Origin: CAXSDR01 sp964236445
GTDB taxonomy: Bacteria > Actinomycetota > Actinomycetes > Motilibacterales > Motilibacteraceae
DNA length: 33,175 nt
Reading direction: 5' to 3'
Assembly: GCA_964236445.1 (NCBI GenBank)
Contig: CAXSDR010000034.1
Span: 1-33,175, forward strand
Part shown: piece after piece, positions 31,346 to 33,175 of the stretch
How the letters are laid out: each line of letters begins with the position of its first letter
Numbering within the stretch: the stretch's first letter is position 1
Made by a program: the position numbers and the translations under genes
Notes under the pieces: generated by a model
The model's database searches: none
Seen by the model: only the letters and a program-made list of their open reading frames with translations
What the model was told of the DNA's origin: nothing

Positions 31346-31620
31346 CGGTGCCAGCTCCTTCGTGCCTGTGACAGGTCGGCGCGAAATCGGGCCGATGGCG
31401 TGACAGTGTGCACCTTGTTTGTTGCGGAGGGAACACCACTGCGCGGCAACCGCGAACCGAGACGCGACCGTGACCTGTGCTCCGTCTGAGCTCGATGAGG
31501 TCGAGGGCGATTCGACCTCGTCCCGTCTTTGTCGCGGTCTCGCCGGTCACGTCATCGGTTCGTGAACGAGGTCGGCCACGGTTGGACGAGGCCGGCCGGT
31601 GTGGACAGTCGTCGGTGGTC
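31346..31620. other. 275-bp intergenic region: candidate terminator and small palindromes
   Basis: No gene is seen here. Near the dehydrogenase stop, GGTCGGCC (31570-31577) and GGCCGGCC (31590-31597) form an 8-bp stem with one G-T pair, a weak terminator candidate for the dehydrogenase transcript. Near the oppC start, CCTGTGACAGG (31365-31375) and ATCGGGCCGAT are short 5-1-5 palindromes of operator size. A regulator could use them, but no repeat of either palindrome was found and no clear -10/-35 pair was seen. Confidence 0.35.
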
Positions 31621-32970
31621 TCAGCCGACGTCGACTGCGCCTCGGTGGGCGTTCCACTGCTCGAGCTGGTCCGGCGCCCAAGGCAGGGCCTTCCCGGCGT
31701 ACTTGGCGGCCCGTACGTCCCCAGCGCGGGCGTGCCCCTCGAATCGCTCGGCCCGGGAGGCACGGCCGCACACCTCGCCGAGACGCACGCTGGACTCGGT
31801 GTTGTTCACCTGCTGGTAGGTGACGGTCTTGACGAACATGCCCGCCCACAGCCCGCCGGTGTAGCGAGCGGCGTGCCGGGTCGGCAGTACGTGGTTGGTG
31901 CCGATGACCTTGTCGCCGTAGGACACGGTAGTAGCCTCGCCGAGAAACAGAGCTCCGTAGTTCTGCATCTTCTTGAGCGCCTCCCGCGGGTCGCAGGTCA
32001 GAATCTGAACGTGTTCAGAGGCGAACGCGTTGGCCAGGTCGTAGGCCTCGTCGAGGTTGTCGACCACGTGGACCTCGCCGTGATCACGCCACGCGGGGCC
32101 GGCGTTGTCCCGGGTCGGCATGCCGGGCAGGAGGCGGTCGATGTGCTCGATGGCTGCCCGCGCGACGGCCTCGGACGTGGTGATGAGGACGGCGGGCGAG
32201 TCCGGTCCGTGTTCGGCCTGGCTGAGCAGGTCGACGGCGACCACGAACGGGTCTGCGGTCTCGTCGGCGACGATCAGGGTCTCGGTGGGTCCCGCGAACA
32301 GGTCGATGCCCACCTCCCCGAAGAGCTGCCGCTTGGCCTCCGCGACATAGGCGTTCCCGGGTCCGGTCAACAGATACACCGGGTCGATCGTCTGGGTGCC
32401 CAGCGCCAGCGCGGCGATGGCCTGAACACCGCCGAGGAGGTAGATCTCGTCCGCCTGCGCCATGGCCATGGCGGCGATGCTCGCCGCAGGTATGTCCCCG
32501 GCGCTGGGCGGGGTGCAGGCTGCGACCCTCTCGACACCGGCGACCTTCGCGGTCACGATGGTCATGTGCGCTGAAGCCAGCAGCGGGTATCGGCCACCAG
32601 GGATGTAGGCCCCTGAGGCGGCGATCGGGATCAGCTTCTGCCCGAGGGTGACCCCGGGCAGCGTCTCGATCTCGAACTCCCCGATGGAGTCGAGCTGGGC
32701 TTGCGCGAAGCGCCGCACCTGATTCTGCACGAACGCGATGTCATCAACAGTCGTGGTCGGCAACGAGGCGATGGTCTTCCTGATCTCGTCCGGCGTCAGC
32801 CGGAACGACGCGGGCGACCACGCGTCGAACTTCTGGGAGTATTCCCGAACTGCGTCGTCGCCGCGCGCCCGGACGTCCGCGATGATCGCAGCGACCTTTT
32901 CCGGCACGTCGACGGCGGCGGCGGCGGTGCTATCAGTGGTGGGGCTGGGGCCTTTGAGTAGACGCGCCAT
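31621..32970 (-). CDS. HisD-family dehydrogenase, sulfopropanediol 3-dehydrogenase (HpsN)-like
   Basis: A 449-residue NAD/zinc-dependent dehydrogenase of the histidinol dehydrogenase fold. The variable region reads GAYIPGGRYPLLASAHMTIV, the HpsN form, rather than the HisD form with an Ala-Tyr-Pro-Ser stretch. Other blocks are LTGPGNAYVAEAKRQLFG, LLSQAEHGPDSPA (metal-ligand Gln/His), FASEHVQI, GTNHVLPT and EGHARAGDVR (C-terminal His). HpsN oxidises R-2,3-dihydroxypropane-1-sulfonate to R-sulfolactate. No other histidine genes are nearby, supporting a non-biosynthetic role. ATG 32970 has GGGAAAGG about 8 nt upstream. It follows a probable TPP-enzyme gene on the same strand; substrate is inferred, not shown. 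Confidence 0.8.
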   Translation of the reverse strand: MARLLKGPSPTTDSTAAAAVDVPEKVAAIIADVRARGDDAVREYSQKFDAWSPASFRLTPDEIRKTIASLPTTTVDDIAFVQNQVRRFAQAQLDSIGEFEIETLPGVTLGQKLIPIAASGAYIPGGRYPLLASAHMTIVTAKVAGVERVAACTPPSAGDIPAASIAAMAMAQADEIYLLGGVQAIAALALGTQTIDPVYLLTGPGNAYVAEAKRQLFGEVGIDLFAGPTETLIVADETADPFVVAVDLLSQAEHGPDSPAVLITTSEAVARAAIEHIDRLLPGMPTRDNAGPAWRDHGEVHVVDNLDEAYDLANAFASEHVQILTCDPREALKKMQNYGALFLGEATTVSYGDKVIGTNHVLPTRHAARYTGGLWAGMFVKTVTYQQVNNTESSVRLGEVCGRASRAERFEGHARAGDVRAAKYAGKALPWAPDQLEQWNAHRGAVDVG

Positions 32971-33020
32971 GGTGTTGCCTTTCCCTGGAATTCAGCGGGA
33001 TCAGTCCGGTGCCCCGGCGG

Positions 33021-33175
33021 TCAGCGGTGCTGCTCGTCCGCCCGCTCCGCGGAATAGGTGTCCTGACGCTCGTCGGTGATGTAGGCCGGTGACGGGAAGT
33101 CCCACCAACCTGGTACGAACGGGCCGCCGGCGTCCCGGGCGGTCACGGCTTCGACGACGGCCGGTTTGCCGCTTC
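33021..33175 (-). CDS. Probable thiamine-diphosphate-dependent enzyme, C-terminal fragment (5' end outside window)
   Basis: Minus strand, open to the window edge, 50 residues before the TGA at 33021-33023. SGKPAVVEAVTARD matches the last strand of TPP enzymes (G.PA.[IV]E..T), and PFVPGWWDFPSPAY with a charged tail follows. Members with this tail are usually annotated as thiamine-pyrophosphate-requiring proteins of unknown substrate. It ends 50 nt before the HpsN-like gene, so the two are likely co-transcribed. The assignment rests on a short fragment. Confidence 0.5.
   Translation of the reverse strand, partial: SGKPAVVEAVTARDAGGPFVPGWWDFPSPAYITDERQDTYSAERADEQHR

Noticed and set aside
31621..32970. 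Biosynthetic histidinol dehydrogenase (hisD)
   Set aside because: The PGGRYPLLASAHM region and lack of his genes nearby fit the HpsN branch better; a phylogeny would be decisive.
1..33175. CRISPR array, insertion sequence or prophage
   Set aside because: No regularly spaced direct repeats, transposase, integrase or phage structural genes were seen on either strand.

Overview
The window is high-GC DNA from a motile actinomycete-like bacterium. This is inferred from the strong GC bias at third codon positions, frequent GTG starts, many ATGA/GTGA/TGATG gene overlaps, a tRNA gene without encoded CCA, an IdeR/DtxR-type iron box, and an EfeUOB set with a Tat-exported EfeB. A chemotaxis operon shows that the cell is motile. 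Genus is not resolvable by eye; Nocardioides-like or related motile actinomycetes are plausible.

Layout, left to right. (1) 1-1912, plus strand: the 3' end of an FMN-binding glutamate synthase-like gene, a monomeric sarcosine oxidase-like flavoenzyme and an XRE-cupin regulator, each overlapping the next by 4 nt; probably amine or methylated amino acid metabolism. (2) 1958-5265: an iron box followed by efeU-efeO-efeB. (3) 5286-9812: single-gene housekeeping units: short acetate kinase, metallophosphoesterase, methyltransferase, a lipoprotein clan-A glycoside hydrolase and a VOC protein. (4) 9821-17748, minus strand: a chemotaxis cluster transcribed cheA-cheW-(unknown)-cheB-cheR-cheY-cheX-cheY-(CheX-like). 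Three sites resembling actinobacterial FliA (flagellar sigma) promoters lie before cheA, the unknown gene and cheB. CheA is unusual: its P2 region is replaced by two tandem 24-residue repeats resembling the c-di-GMP-binding MshEN motif. (5) 17909-20460: a GAF-GAF DevS/NarX-type histidine kinase and a convergent LuxR-type response regulator. (6) 20534-20624: tRNA-Ser(GCT), followed by a large inverted repeat. (7) 20749-23823: a GAF-PAS3-GGDEF-EAL c-di-GMP enzyme. (8) 23981-24748: a ROK sugar kinase. (9) 24763-25371: a gene graveyard in which internal pieces of an SDR epimerase and a TetR regulator are fused head to head. (10) 25433-31345, minus strand: a dipeptide/oligopeptide ABC transporter in the order oppC-SBP-oppB-oppD-oppF, with a strong hairpin after the binding-protein gene. 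(11) 31621-33175, minus strand: a HisD-family dehydrogenase of the HpsN (sulfopropanediol dehydrogenase) type, preceded by the 3' end of a probable thiamine-diphosphate enzyme.

The most notable theme is a possible link between c-di-GMP and chemotaxis: a CheA with MshEN-like repeats, FliA-like promoters on the che genes, and a nearby dual-domain c-di-GMP enzyme that may carry a similar promoter. No methyl-accepting chemotaxis protein is present, so receptors must lie elsewhere. These functional links are inferences from motifs and positions; none was tested computationally.
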